Source of the DNA: Lachnospiraceae bacterium
GTDB taxonomy: Bacteria > Bacillota > Clostridia > Lachnospirales > Lachnospiraceae
DNA length: 37,409 bases
NCBI GenBank assembly: GCA_017450485.1
Contig: JAFSTN010000044.1
Coordinates: 136,792-174,200, forward strand
Direction: 5' to 3'
The notes beneath the pieces are model-generated. The model did not search any database. It had not been told where the DNA came from and worked only from the letters and a program-made list of their open reading frames with translations. Shown here one piece after another: positions 1-7,499 of the stretch. Positions within the stretch are counted from its first letter, which is position 1. The number at the start of each line of letters is the position of its first letter. Made by a program: the position numbers and the translations under genes.

Positions 1-1032
1 CGGCTTGTAATAGAGGAAAGATTCAAGTGCGGAATTGGGCATATTCTCATAAGACATGGATGGAATGATCGTAAAACGGGAGCCTCTGATGATGTCCTCC
101 AGGTCTTTACCGCTCTTAAATCCCGCAAACTCGACATTACTTATGTTATGGTCCTCAACATACTGCTTCAATGCGGGGCCTTCATCAATGGTATCATCAC
201 CCACGATCATAAGTTTATGGTCGCTCAGTCTCTCATATGCCCTGATCAGCGTGATTATGTCCTTCTGTGCCGTCAATCTGCCGAAATACAATCCATAGTC
301 TCCGGCATTACGGCCAGCCGTCATATCGTCACCATCTGCTTCCGTGGTCTGTCGTACCGTAAATGTGGGTATATGATGGACTCTCTCAGGTTTAAAGCCG
401 TTCTCTATAAGCTTGGTCTGCAGGAATCGCGACGGCGTGACGAACGCATCCACATCATCATAGATATGTATCATCTTATGGAACTTCATCGCACACACGC
501 GGACCACCGATGCAAAAAAGGATCCCTTCACACATCTGTGCTTAATGCAGCAGCGATATCCGATCTTTACACAATCCTCACAGGCGGAAGTTCCACGCAG
601 AAAATCAAATTTGGGACAGAGCAGGTTATAATCCGACAGTCGCATCACCACCGGCACACCCATCTTACGCGCGGCTCTGATCACACTGGGTGAGAGCTTG
701 TTCACACACTGAAGTATATAGACCACATCCGGTTTCAGTTCCCTGATCTCACGTTCCAGTGCACGCTTTACTTCGGGTGAGTACACGCTCCTTGAGATCA
801 TCTTGATTATGGTTGCGGGAGTCTTTTTGTAATCATCATAATAGACCGCCGACCTGCCGCCGATCGGTTCCACAAAGAATCTGTCATATTGTGTGGGCTC
901 ATTTTTATCCGAATGGACGGAAAAAGGGTATACCTCATGACCATGCTGTTCGAGCAGGGCCTTGATATTGAACATATATTTCTCCGGACCACCGGAGACA
1001 AAATATCGGTAGTTGACTATCAGTATCTTCAT
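1..1032 (-). CDS. Glycosyltransferase family 4, C-terminus cut by the window edge
   Basis: Translating the minus strand from the ATG at 1032 gives 344 codons open to the left edge. The protein begins MKILIVNYRYFVSGGPEKYM, the glycine-rich nucleotide-sugar transferase start typical of GT4 (GT-B fold). A Cys-rich stretch (CEDCVKIGYRCCIKHRCVKG) lies near residues 150-170. The C-terminal donor-binding half follows, with YFGRLTAQKD, FAGFKSG and a final IIPSMSYENMPNSALESF, the family's E-x7-E-type region. About 50 residues are probably missing. The enzyme would transfer a sugar from a nucleotide donor to a growing lipid-linked glycan at the cytoplasmic membrane; donor and acceptor cannot be read. 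An in-frame TAA ends 6 bases before the ATG, so the start cannot lie further upstream. No Shine-Dalgarno precedes it. Confidence 0.88.
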   Translation of the reverse strand, partial: MKILIVNYRYFVSGGPEKYMFNIKALLEQHGHEVYPFSVHSDKNEPTQYDRFFVEPIGGRSAVYYDDYKKTPATIIKMISRSVYSPEVKRALEREIRELKPDVVYILQCVNKLSPSVIRAARKMGVPVVMRLSDYNLLCPKFDFLRGTSACEDCVKIGYRCCIKHRCVKGSFFASVVRVCAMKFHKMIHIYDDVDAFVTPSRFLQTKLIENGFKPERVHHIPTFTVRQTTEADGDDMTAGRNAGDYGLYFGRLTAQKDIITLIRAYERLSDHKLMIVGDDTIDEGPALKQYVEDHNISNVEFAGFKSGKDLEDIIRGSRFTIIPSMSYENMPNSALESFLYYKP

Positions 1033-1041
1033 ACGGGTTTA

Positions 1042-1050
1042 AGTATACCA
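1042..1050 (-). promoter_or_regulatory. Extended -10 promoter (TGGTATACT) for the GT4 gene
   Basis: The minus strand reads TGGTATACT just upstream of the 1032 start: an extended -10 (TGn) with TATACT at 1047-1042. No good -35 is present, which is common for extended -10 promoters. Transcription would start near 1035-1034, leaving at most about 3 untranslated bases, so the message would be nearly leaderless. The same nonamer lies upstream of the GT2 gene at 5815. Confidence 0.45.
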
Positions 1051-1055
1051 TAAAT

Positions 1056-1081
1056 CGGGCGTAAGCTGTTGCTTACGCCCG
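1056..1081 (-). terminator. Hairpin terminator after the 203-aa gene
   Basis: A perfect 11-bp stem (CGGGCGTAAGC / GCTTACGCCCG) with a 4-base loop sits 31 bases past the stop codon at 1113. An A-rich run precedes it on the minus strand, and a short ATTTAT follows. It most likely ends transcription of the 1113-1724 gene before the next promoter. On the plus strand it is followed by GTTTTAT, so it could act in both directions. Confidence 0.7.
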
Positions 1082-1112
1082 GTTTTATCCAAATATGGTA
1101 GTCAGTACTGTC

Positions 1113-1724
1113 TTATGCCTGAACGGCCGTTGCGTCAGGATTGATCAGCTTATCGAACTTGTCGAGTACGGCATCATAAGTCTGCTGACTGATCTCAGGC
1201 AGTTTGCCGCCCCAGGTCTTCTCAGCCATCTCATAACCCTTCAGGAAAGCATCCTTCATCTTGGATAACTTCTCGGGATCATCTCCCGCAAGTGCCTGTG
1301 CGAATTCGATGATCCGGTCAGATGTCTGTTTTACGCCCCAGTATCCGTCTTCTGCGATATCCTTCTGTGCCTGTGCCCTGGTTTCGGGATCGACTTCAAC
1401 CTCGCCTTTGCGAAGTTTCTCCCATATGCCGCCTGCCAGATCCACCTTGCCTGCCTGCTTGGAGATCAGCTTCTCCACGAGGCTCTGCAGCTGTGCAGTC
1501 CGGTTCTCGGCATCTGCTTTCATACGGGCTACGATATCAGGCTTGGCATAGATACCTGTAGGAGCAGTCACGTCAGAGGACTTCTCGTATACCGCACCCA
1601 CTTCGCCTTCCGAAGCCTTCGCAGTCTGAGCAGTCTCTTCCGTGGGTTTGCTGTTGGTCGCCACGGGCTGTGCAGAATAAGCACTGTACAGATCAGAGGC
1701 TCCCGTAATTCCGTTTACGCTCAT
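1113..1724 (-). CDS. Conserved soluble protein of unknown function, probably flagellar-regulon
   Basis: The protein is 203 aa and starts MSVNGITGASDLYSAYS. The ATG at 1724 is chosen because AGGAGGT lies 6 bases upstream; an earlier in-frame start at 1766 has no ribosome site. Residues about 12-55 are low-complexity (Ser/Thr/Ala/Glu) and look disordered. Residues about 60-200 are mostly charged helices, with a conserved-looking KGYEMAEKTWGGKLPEISQ segment near the end. There is no signal peptide or membrane segment. I do not recognise a named domain. The upstream element resembles a sigma-28 (SigD/FliA) promoter, so the protein may be co-expressed with flagella. It has its own promoter and terminator, so it is probably independent of the flanking glycan genes. 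The function is unassigned. Confidence 0.75.
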   Translation of the reverse strand: MSVNGITGASDLYSAYSAQPVATNSKPTEETAQTAKASEGEVGAVYEKSSDVTAPTGIYAKPDIVARMKADAENRTAQLQSLVEKLISKQAGKVDLAGGIWEKLRKGEVEVDPETRAQAQKDIAEDGYWGVKQTSDRIIEFAQALAGDDPEKLSKMKDAFLKGYEMAEKTWGGKLPEISQQTYDAVLDKFDKLINPDATAVQA

Positions 1725-1795
1725 AACTCTACCTCCTTTTAGATTTTGGCATTCATCCGTGAACACCGTCTGTTACCTGAAGCCATTTTGAGACT

Positions 1796-1848
1796 TCACA
1801 TATATTATCGGTATTCCACCAGATGAAGTTTATATGTGATTTTTCACA
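1796..1848. repeat. TCACATATA / TATATGTGA inverted repeat framing the promoter
   Basis: Plus-strand TCACATATA (1796-1804) and TATATGTGA (1831-1839) are perfect 9-bp inverted copies lying at either end of the sigma-28-like promoter. A third half-site, TCACA (1844-1848), makes TGTGA-TTTT-TCACA with the second arm. The arrangement looks like an operator or looping site for a dimeric regulator, but no regulator is encoded in the window. Confidence 0.4.
1805..1832 (-). promoter_or_regulatory. Sigma-28 (SigD/FliA)-like promoter
   Basis: The minus strand has TAAA (1832-1829), then 16 bases, then ACCGATAA (1812-1805). The SigD/FliA consensus is TAAA-N14-16-GCCGATAA/T, so only one base of the core -10 differs. 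Transcription would start near 1797, giving a leader of about 75 bases before the 1724 ATG. The promoter is framed by a 9-bp inverted repeat, described separately. Confidence 0.5.
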
Positions 1849-1890
1849 AAAAGGCAAGGTTCAAGTTGTAACATGTTCACAAGGCCGGGA

Positions 1891-3351
1891 TCAGGCCCGT
1901 TTCTTCAGCCTGCTCACAATCTTACGTATCCCATCCGTAACGATCTCATTCTTCATCAATATGAATATGCCGAAATACACCGGCACCGACAGCACCATCC
2001 CTGCGATGGCGGCGATAAGATCAGCCGGAGCGATCAGATTAACACACGCATACACAGCGCCTATCCCGATCAATCCGAATACCGTATCTCTGACATCTCG
2101 CCATACAATCGCACTCTTCCAGTTGATATGCTCGCATCTGAAGTTCACGAGGCACATCATAAGCACAGTCAGCTCTGCCAGAATAGTGGTGATCGCTGCT
2201 CCGATCTCACAGAAAACCCATATCATCGGCAGATTCAGTAATGTATTCTCCAGCGCGGCAGTGATCGTAGCCCGGGTGTTCAGTTTCTCATAACCCATCG
2301 GAACATTCGCGCATCTGGTAGCGATGCCGCCAAAAGCCGCAAACACAAGCGCCACAGCCAGAAGTCTCAGTGATGTGGAAGCCTCGGCATACTCGGGACC
2401 CGCTATGATGAGTATGATCGGATCCGCATACAGGATCAGTCCGAGCATGGCAGGGAATGCAAGTATCGTAAACACGGATATCAGCCCGGAGATGAGGCGG
2501 CGGAATTCTTCGCGCTGTCCGTTCTTGAAATGCGCCGACAGCCTGGCTAATGTTACTGAAAAAACTGCAATGAACACTGTCTTGACCATGGTATATATCT
2601 TCACGGCAGAAGAATATATGCCGACTCTGTAATCACCGTGCATGAATCCCAGTATGGTCATATCCATCCCTACGTATATCGCCACGCTCAAGTTGTTCAC
2701 CACAAAGGGAAGGAGAGCCCGTGTCAGCTGACGTATATCATCTACCCTGACCGGAAGTAGCGTCACAAACTTACGTATATGAACAACGTTGAGAACTCCC
2801 GCAATTACTATCCAGGAGATAGTCAGAAAAGCATATATCAGATAATCCTCGGGAGTATGTACGCAGGTAAACAGAACGATCAGATTAAATACATTGATAG
2901 CTATGCCGCGGATGGTGGTATAAGTGTAATCCTCGTAAACCACATTGATCCAGTCGGCGCCGACTGTAGTGAATATCACACTCAGACTCTGTATCAGTAT
3001 GACCGGCAGATACGAGTGCAGAGGGACATATATGAAGCTCATGAGCCCCAGGCCGATCAGGGCGATGAACGTGGTGATCAGCGAATAACTCCACAGCCTG
3101 CTGGCCAGAGTAGATGCCCGGTCCCTGTCATCTCTGACAGCCGCACATTCACGCACGCCATAGGTATCTATCCCGAACATCGCGAATATCGTGAAATACG
3201 TCACGATGGACGCGATGTAATTCACCTTGCCGATATTCACTACCCCTACCACTCTGGCTGCATACGGATAGGTAATGATGGGAAAGATCACCGCAACTAC
3301 GGTGCGTATGACATTTAATATGGCGTTGCGTTTAATAGATGAAGGCTTCAT
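1891..3351 (-). CDS. Wzx-type oligosaccharide flippase (MOP superfamily)
   Basis: About 486 aa from the ATG at 3351 (GAGG just upstream); a TTG three codons earlier is also open. It begins MKPSSIKRNAILNVIRTVVA and continues ITYPYAARVVGVVNIGKVNY and GIDTYGVRECAAVRDD, the classic N-terminal pattern of Polysacc_synt (PF01943) flippases. About 12-14 hydrophobic helices cover the protein, with a basic C-terminus. The family moves undecaprenyl-diphosphate-linked oligosaccharides across the plasma membrane. It is the last gene of a three-gene unit with the DUF6056-like protein and the GT2, separated from the former by a few bases. Substrate specificity cannot be read from sequence. Confidence 0.9.
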   Translation of the reverse strand: MKPSSIKRNAILNVIRTVVAVIFPIITYPYAARVVGVVNIGKVNYIASIVTYFTIFAMFGIDTYGVRECAAVRDDRDRASTLASRLWSYSLITTFIALIGLGLMSFIYVPLHSYLPVILIQSLSVIFTTVGADWINVVYEDYTYTTIRGIAINVFNLIVLFTCVHTPEDYLIYAFLTISWIVIAGVLNVVHIRKFVTLLPVRVDDIRQLTRALLPFVVNNLSVAIYVGMDMTILGFMHGDYRVGIYSSAVKIYTMVKTVFIAVFSVTLARLSAHFKNGQREEFRRLISGLISVFTILAFPAMLGLILYADPIILIIAGPEYAEASTSLRLLAVALVFAAFGGIATRCANVPMGYEKLNTRATITAALENTLLNLPMIWVFCEIGAAITTILAELTVLMMCLVNFRCEHINWKSAIVWRDVRDTVFGLIGIGAVYACVNLIAPADLIAAIAGMVLSVPVYFGIFILMKNEIVTDGIRKIVSRLKKRA

Positions 3352-3356
3352 AATCC

Positions 3357-4898
3357 TCAATCCGACTCTGGCCGATAATAATAATCTTCAGTACGATCGA
3401 CTCCGATCACGGAATCTTTATCATAAAACTTCGCTGCGACGGAGTTCGGATACGCATCCGGATCCGTCATGATCGGGAAATGCATCAGAGGCCCCTGATC
3501 GTCACTTATATACGGGAGATAGACCACTTCACCGGACTCATCCAATATACGGAATCTCTCCTGCATCTGTGCCTCATAGTCGGCCATATAACCGTCGGAT
3601 ATATATTTATAGCAGCTGTAGTCCAGCATATTGCCGATCAGATGCTTACGGAAGATCACACAGAAAAGAACTGCTCCGATGAAAAACACATTCCGTACCG
3701 GTATATAAAAACTCTTATCACGAATAACGGGAGCCAGGTATAATCCCAATGATGCCGCGAGAACAGCCAGAAACAATACCGTGACATAGAAATATGAGTC
3801 ATACACGCCTCCCGAAAAACCTGAATCCACGGTATCGCCGGCAAAGATCTCCGGGGCATGGATCAGACACACGACCAGGAAGAGCGAAACATTTAAAACG
3901 ATCAACTGCTTAGGTGTGATAGGCCTGCCGGCGTCCGCATCACCGTTCTCCCGATTGGTGCCGTTCTCCCTGTAAGTCCCACAGCACAGAATAAAGGCGC
4001 CTGCCAGCAGTAGAAACAATGGTCTGACCGAGATCAGATACCTGAACGGATCAGTCAATCCCGATACGAAGCTTCCGACAAAAACTTCAAGAACACGGCC
4101 GAAGCTAAATCCATAATCTTCGCCGCCCCTGACTGCATTACCGGGAGCCACTGCACTTATAATAAATCCGATCCCTGTCAGTACTATCGGGATTAAAATC
4201 ATCAATCCTCTGTGCCGCATTTCTTTATCATTATCACCGGACAGCACTGCGCACATCATGCACAGGAAAAGCCCAAGCCCGGTTACTACCACTCCCGGAT
4301 AACCGGACCCACCCATATAGATACCGATGATGATCATCCCGATCAGATACCTCACCGCTCCGGTGCGGAGATACATGATCGCCCATCCAAGAGCAAACAA
4401 TGCCATGGCATAAGGCAGGGTATAATGTGTCATGCCCGTGAACCAATATAAACCGCCGCGAGGGTATGGCATATACTGTATAGAATAAAAGGATACCCAG
4501 CATGCGATGCACAGGCACTCAATACGACCTATCCCCAAAAACCGGTGCAAAGCTACATCAAGAAAATAGAAAATCCCCGCGATCAGAGAAATAAGCGAAA
4601 TAAAAATCGTGATGTGATAAGCTCCCTCTGACCAGATGCTAGGTTCAAATCTCCACAACAGCTCAGAGGACCACGTCCCCTGAAACAGATACCACTCACG
4701 TACGACATCTTCGAAAGCCGCATGCCAGATCTCACCGAATGAAGCATGGTCCCTCATCAGATTATGTACTACGGAACCATACAGCAGATCATCACCTGTA
4801 GCATAATTATGCATACCGACCCATACCGGCATGATCAGAGATAATATCAGAACTGATACACTCGCGACTGCGATGAAAGAATCACTTATGCGTTTCAT
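3357..4898 (-). CDS. DUF6056-like polytopic membrane protein
   Basis: 513 aa with about 11-12 membrane helices. It resembles the DUF6056 family of surface-glycan loci. Visible features are an acidic pair after the first helix (TGDDLLYG, residues 34-41), a Trp/Tyr/Gly segment (GGLYWFTGMTHYTLPYA, about 148-164) and the signature APGNAVR (251-257). The acidic pair and layout recall GT-C glycosyltransferases, so an outer-face sugar or substituent transfer is plausible but unproven. The start ATG overlaps the GT2 stop by four bases (ATGA), so the two are translationally coupled. A second DUF6056-like gene lies at 18097-19332. Confidence 0.75.
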   Translation of the reverse strand: MKRISDSFIAVASVSVLILSLIMPVWVGMHNYATGDDLLYGSVVHNLMRDHASFGEIWHAAFEDVVREWYLFQGTWSSELLWRFEPSIWSEGAYHITIFISLISLIAGIFYFLDVALHRFLGIGRIECLCIACWVSFYSIQYMPYPRGGLYWFTGMTHYTLPYAMALFALGWAIMYLRTGAVRYLIGMIIIGIYMGGSGYPGVVVTGLGLFLCMMCAVLSGDNDKEMRHRGLMILIPIVLTGIGFIISAVAPGNAVRGGEDYGFSFGRVLEVFVGSFVSGLTDPFRYLISVRPLFLLLAGAFILCCGTYRENGTNRENGDADAGRPITPKQLIVLNVSLFLVVCLIHAPEIFAGDTVDSGFSGGVYDSYFYVTVLFLAVLAASLGLYLAPVIRDKSFYIPVRNVFFIGAVLFCVIFRKHLIGNMLDYSCYKYISDGYMADYEAQMQERFRILDESGEVVYLPYISDDQGPLMHFPIMTDPDAYPNSVAAKFYDKDSVIGVDRTEDYYYRPESD

Positions 4899-5815
4899 TT
4901 CCGTATCTCGTCTATGATGAACGGTCTCCTGTTACGCGCCGCATCAAATGCCCGCCATACATACTCTCCGAGCATTCCGAGCATCCACAGTATCAGACCT
5001 GCGGAGAGAAGCAATACGCACATCAGCGACGACCATCCGGCTATCGGGGTACCCGCGGTGAAATACTCCACTATAACACTGATACCCATAACAAGCGAAA
5101 AGATAAAGAACAGGAACCCTGCGATCCACATAAGTCTGACGGGGATATAGGAGAAGCTGACAAAAGAATCCAATACAAGTTTAAACTTCTTTGCAAAAGT
5201 CCATCTTCCCTTGCCAGCCTTGCGTTCCTGACGGTCAAAATAGATGACATCCGACTTATACCCGACCCATATGACCTGAAGCGTAAGTGATGAATTAAGT
5301 TCATCCATATCGAGTATAGTGCCGATGACCTGACGGTCTATCAGGTAGCAGTCACAGCCGCCCTCAGGCATCCCCTGTGTGATATACCTGCGGACCAGCT
5401 TATAATACATACCGGCAAAAAGCTTGGTAAAGAAACTGTCCTTGCGTGTCTCTCTGGCGGCAAGCACAACCTTGTTGCCACTCTTCCAGCTGTCATACAT
5501 CTGGAGAATAAGAGCGGAATCCTCCTGCAGATCTGCCTGCTTGGTCACGGCACAATCACCGGTGCATACGGAGAAGCCAGCCAACAGAGCCGAGTGCTCA
5601 CCGAAGTTACGTGACAATTTCACTGCCACTACCTTCGGATCGATCGCTTTGATCTCATTGATGACATTCCATGAATCATCACCCGAGCCGTCATCCACCA
5701 TTACGATCTCATAATCCTCCAACCGTCCGAGAACCTTCTCCTTCAGATCGTCATACAGCATCTTCAGCGTATCCGAATTGTAATATACGGGAACTATTAT
5801 CGAAAGCTTGCTCAT
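4895..5815 (-). CDS. GT2 glycosyltransferase, GtrB/DPM type with two C-terminal TM helices
   Basis: 306 aa. The N-terminal GT-A domain has LSIIVPVYYNSD, VDDGSGDD (40-47) and the nucleotide/metal region KQADLQED (92-99). The usual DAD of this family is QAD here. RKAGKGRWTF near residue 220 matches the RxxGxSKW-type motif. Two membrane helices follow (about 233-255 and 268-290), then a basic tail. Relatives such as GtrB and ArnC move a sugar from a nucleotide donor to undecaprenyl phosphate, making the donor for GT-C enzymes outside the cell. The ATG at 5815 has AGGTGAGG 5 bases upstream. It is first in a unit with the DUF6056-like protein and the flippase, behind an extended -10 promoter. Confidence 0.88.
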   Translation of the reverse strand: MSKLSIIVPVYYNSDTLKMLYDDLKEKVLGRLEDYEIVMVDDGSGDDSWNVINEIKAIDPKVVAVKLSRNFGEHSALLAGFSVCTGDCAVTKQADLQEDSALILQMYDSWKSGNKVVLAARETRKDSFFTKLFAGMYYKLVRRYITQGMPEGGCDCYLIDRQVIGTILDMDELNSSLTLQVIWVGYKSDVIYFDRQERKAGKGRWTFAKKFKLVLDSFVSFSYIPVRLMWIAGFLFFIFSLVMGISVIVEYFTAGTPIAGWSSLMCVLLLSAGLILWMLGMLGEYVWRAFDAARNRRPFIIDEIRK

Positions 5816-5859
5816 ATATCCTCACCTTTAAACCTTTAAGTCAGAAGCCCAACGTATTT

Positions 5860-5868
5860 AGTATACCA
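5860..5868 (-). promoter_or_regulatory. Extended -10 promoter (TGGTATACT) for the GT2-DUF6056-Wzx unit
   Basis: TGGTATACT on the minus strand would start transcription near 5853, giving a leader of about 38 bases before the 5815 ATG. There is no clear -35. The nonamer is identical to that before the GT4 gene at 1032. Confidence 0.45.
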
Positions 5869-5894
5869 AAAAGCGAGCCTGTATTGTACAAATG

Positions 5895-5903
5895 TGGTAA
5901 AAT
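5895..5903 (+). promoter_or_regulatory. Extended -10 promoter (TGGTAAAAT) for the plus-strand pair
   Basis: TGG-TAAAAT lies about 37 bases before the 5941 ATG, diverging from the TGGTATACT on the other strand. The -35 region is weak. The predicted start is near 5910, leaving a leader of about 30 bases that includes the GGAGGT ribosome site. Confidence 0.4.
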
Positions 5904-5940
5904 CTCACTGTATGTGATCTATTTGCATGGAGGTAACCAC

Positions 5941-7464
5941 ATGAGTTCTAAGCTTGGCAAGATCATCGGAATAATAATGATCATCGCTTTTGCGGTGATA
6001 ATGCTATATATGCTTTTCCACAACCTGGGCGAGGGATATCTGATACAGACAGACGAAGCGTATCATGCCACTAATGCATACGAGATGTATAAGCAGGGAA
6101 ACTGGATAGTGAATACCTACCGCTATGCAAGCGACTATTTCAATTCCAAGCCCCCGCTGTGTCTGGATCTGATGGTACTCTCATATAAAGCTCTCGGTGT
6201 GAGCGGATTCGCTGCCAGATTCCCTTCGGCAGTCGGAGCCGTGATCACTTTCATCCTGATAGCTGCTTTCCTGATATACAGGAAAGACCTATACTCCGCA
6301 GCACTGTTCGCTGCACTGTTCTGCGCCTGCTCCGATCTGTTCCTGTTCCATATGTACAGAGCCGCAGAGATGGATTCGATCTTTAATCTGTTCTTCACGA
6401 CAGCCATGCTGTCGCTGATGCTCATGCGCGAGAAACCATACTTCATGTATGTCTACGGCCTTGCTCTGGGGCTGGCATTTATGTGCAAAGGACCTCATGC
6501 TGCTATCATCCTGATGATAGGACTTCTGTATATCCCAATGACCAAAAACGCATTCAGCTCGGTCAGGAGAGTAATAATCTCCGCAGTATTAGCCGTGGTG
6601 ATCCCGGCTGCCTGGATGATCAAAAGGTACATGTTCGACGGTACGGAGCTGCTCAGGGCTCTGTTCGTAGGAGAAGTCACACAGAAAGTTGCTTCAGAAA
6701 ACCAGCTCGAAAACATGGCGATCACGTCTTTCATCACATCCCCCATAGCAATCATATTCGGTGTGATGGCAGTGATCACGATAATCGTAACGCTTATCGG
6801 CAGAAAGGCCGGCAAGGTCGATCCCGGTATGCTCAAAGAACTGTTTAAGGACAATTACCTGTATCTGCTGTGGGCCATAGTACCCATCATCTTCTTCTCA
6901 TTCCCCAAGACATTCCTCCCGTGGTATATATATTCATCACAGATAGCCATGTGTGTACTGACAGCCGGACTGCTCTCGTGGTGTATAAGAATACCCGGCG
7001 GAGAATCTGTCTTATGTACGATCGCGGTATATGCCTGTACCATCGCTCTGTCACTGTGCTTCATGATCCCTACCATCACGAAGCATATAAATGTGGCGGG
7101 AATGGGCGGCAATCCGGTAGACGGATTCACGGATGCCATGCTGGAGTTTCAGAAGCAATACGGAGATGAATACTCCGGAGTAAACACATATCTGGTTCCG
7201 GCGATCACAGCCGAGAGTTCGGAAGAAAACTCTGACAGCTCCGGGGAAAACGATGAAGGTCATTGGACCCCCGAGTATGTCGCCCCCGCGGAGATGTACT
7301 GCGATCTGCTGCCGGTAGACGGCACTGTGGACAACTTCATCAATGATCCCGATGCGATACTGATCCTGGATAAGTCCCGTTGGGACGAATACTCATATGT
7401 ACTGGCAGGACATGTGATCCTGCAGGATATGTCGTATCTGATCTTCAGCAGCGATTACTATTGA
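5941..7464 (+). CDS. ArnT/PMT-like GT-C glycosyltransferase
   Basis: 507 aa. The ATG at 5941 is preceded by TGGAGGTAACCAC, a strong ribosome site; longer in-frame starts overlap the divergent gene and lack one. After the first helix comes TDEAYHATNAYEMYKQG (about 37-53), with the acidic pair that is catalytic in GT39/GT83 enzymes. Then NSKPPLCLDLMVL (68-80) and FAARFPSAVGA follow, matching PMT_2/ArnT proteins that use polyprenyl-phosphate sugars at the outer face. About 10 more helices follow, then a Ser/Glu-rich extracytoplasmic stretch (near 420-440) and a soluble C-terminal part. The donor could be the product of the neighbouring GT2, which is inference. It is followed 35 bases later by another membrane protein on the same strand. 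Confidence 0.82.
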   Translation: MSSKLGKIIGIIMIIAFAVIMLYMLFHNLGEGYLIQTDEAYHATNAYEMYKQGNWIVNTYRYASDYFNSKPPLCLDLMVLSYKALGVSGFAARFPSAVGAVITFILIAAFLIYRKDLYSAALFAALFCACSDLFLFHMYRAAEMDSIFNLFFTTAMLSLMLMREKPYFMYVYGLALGLAFMCKGPHAAIILMIGLLYIPMTKNAFSSVRRVIISAVLAVVIPAAWMIKRYMFDGTELLRALFVGEVTQKVASENQLENMAITSFITSPIAIIFGVMAVITIIVTLIGRKAGKVDPGMLKELFKDNYLYLLWAIVPIIFFSFPKTFLPWYIYSSQIAMCVLTAGLLSWCIRIPGGESVLCTIAVYACTIALSLCFMIPTITKHINVAGMGGNPVDGFTDAMLEFQKQYGDEYSGVNTYLVPAITAESSEENSDSSGENDEGHWTPEYVAPAEMYCDLLPVDGTVDNFINDPDAILILDKSRWDEYSYVLAGHVILQDMSYLIFSSDYY

Positions 7465-7499
7465 TGTGAGATCAACTCAAGCAATCGAGGAAATACGCT

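Noticed and set aside
148-693. Plus-strand open frame of 181 codons
   Set aside because: It is the antisense of the GT4 gene, whose minus-strand translation shows family motifs throughout.
1835-1848. TGTGA-TTTT-TCACA as a CRP-type site
   Set aside because: CRP sites have six bases between half-sites; here there are four. Kept only as part of the inverted-repeat cluster.
2779-3318. Plus-strand open frame of 179 codons
   Set aside because: It lies wholly antisense to the Wzx flippase, is His/Tyr/Asp-rich with no domain pattern, and lacks a ribosome site.
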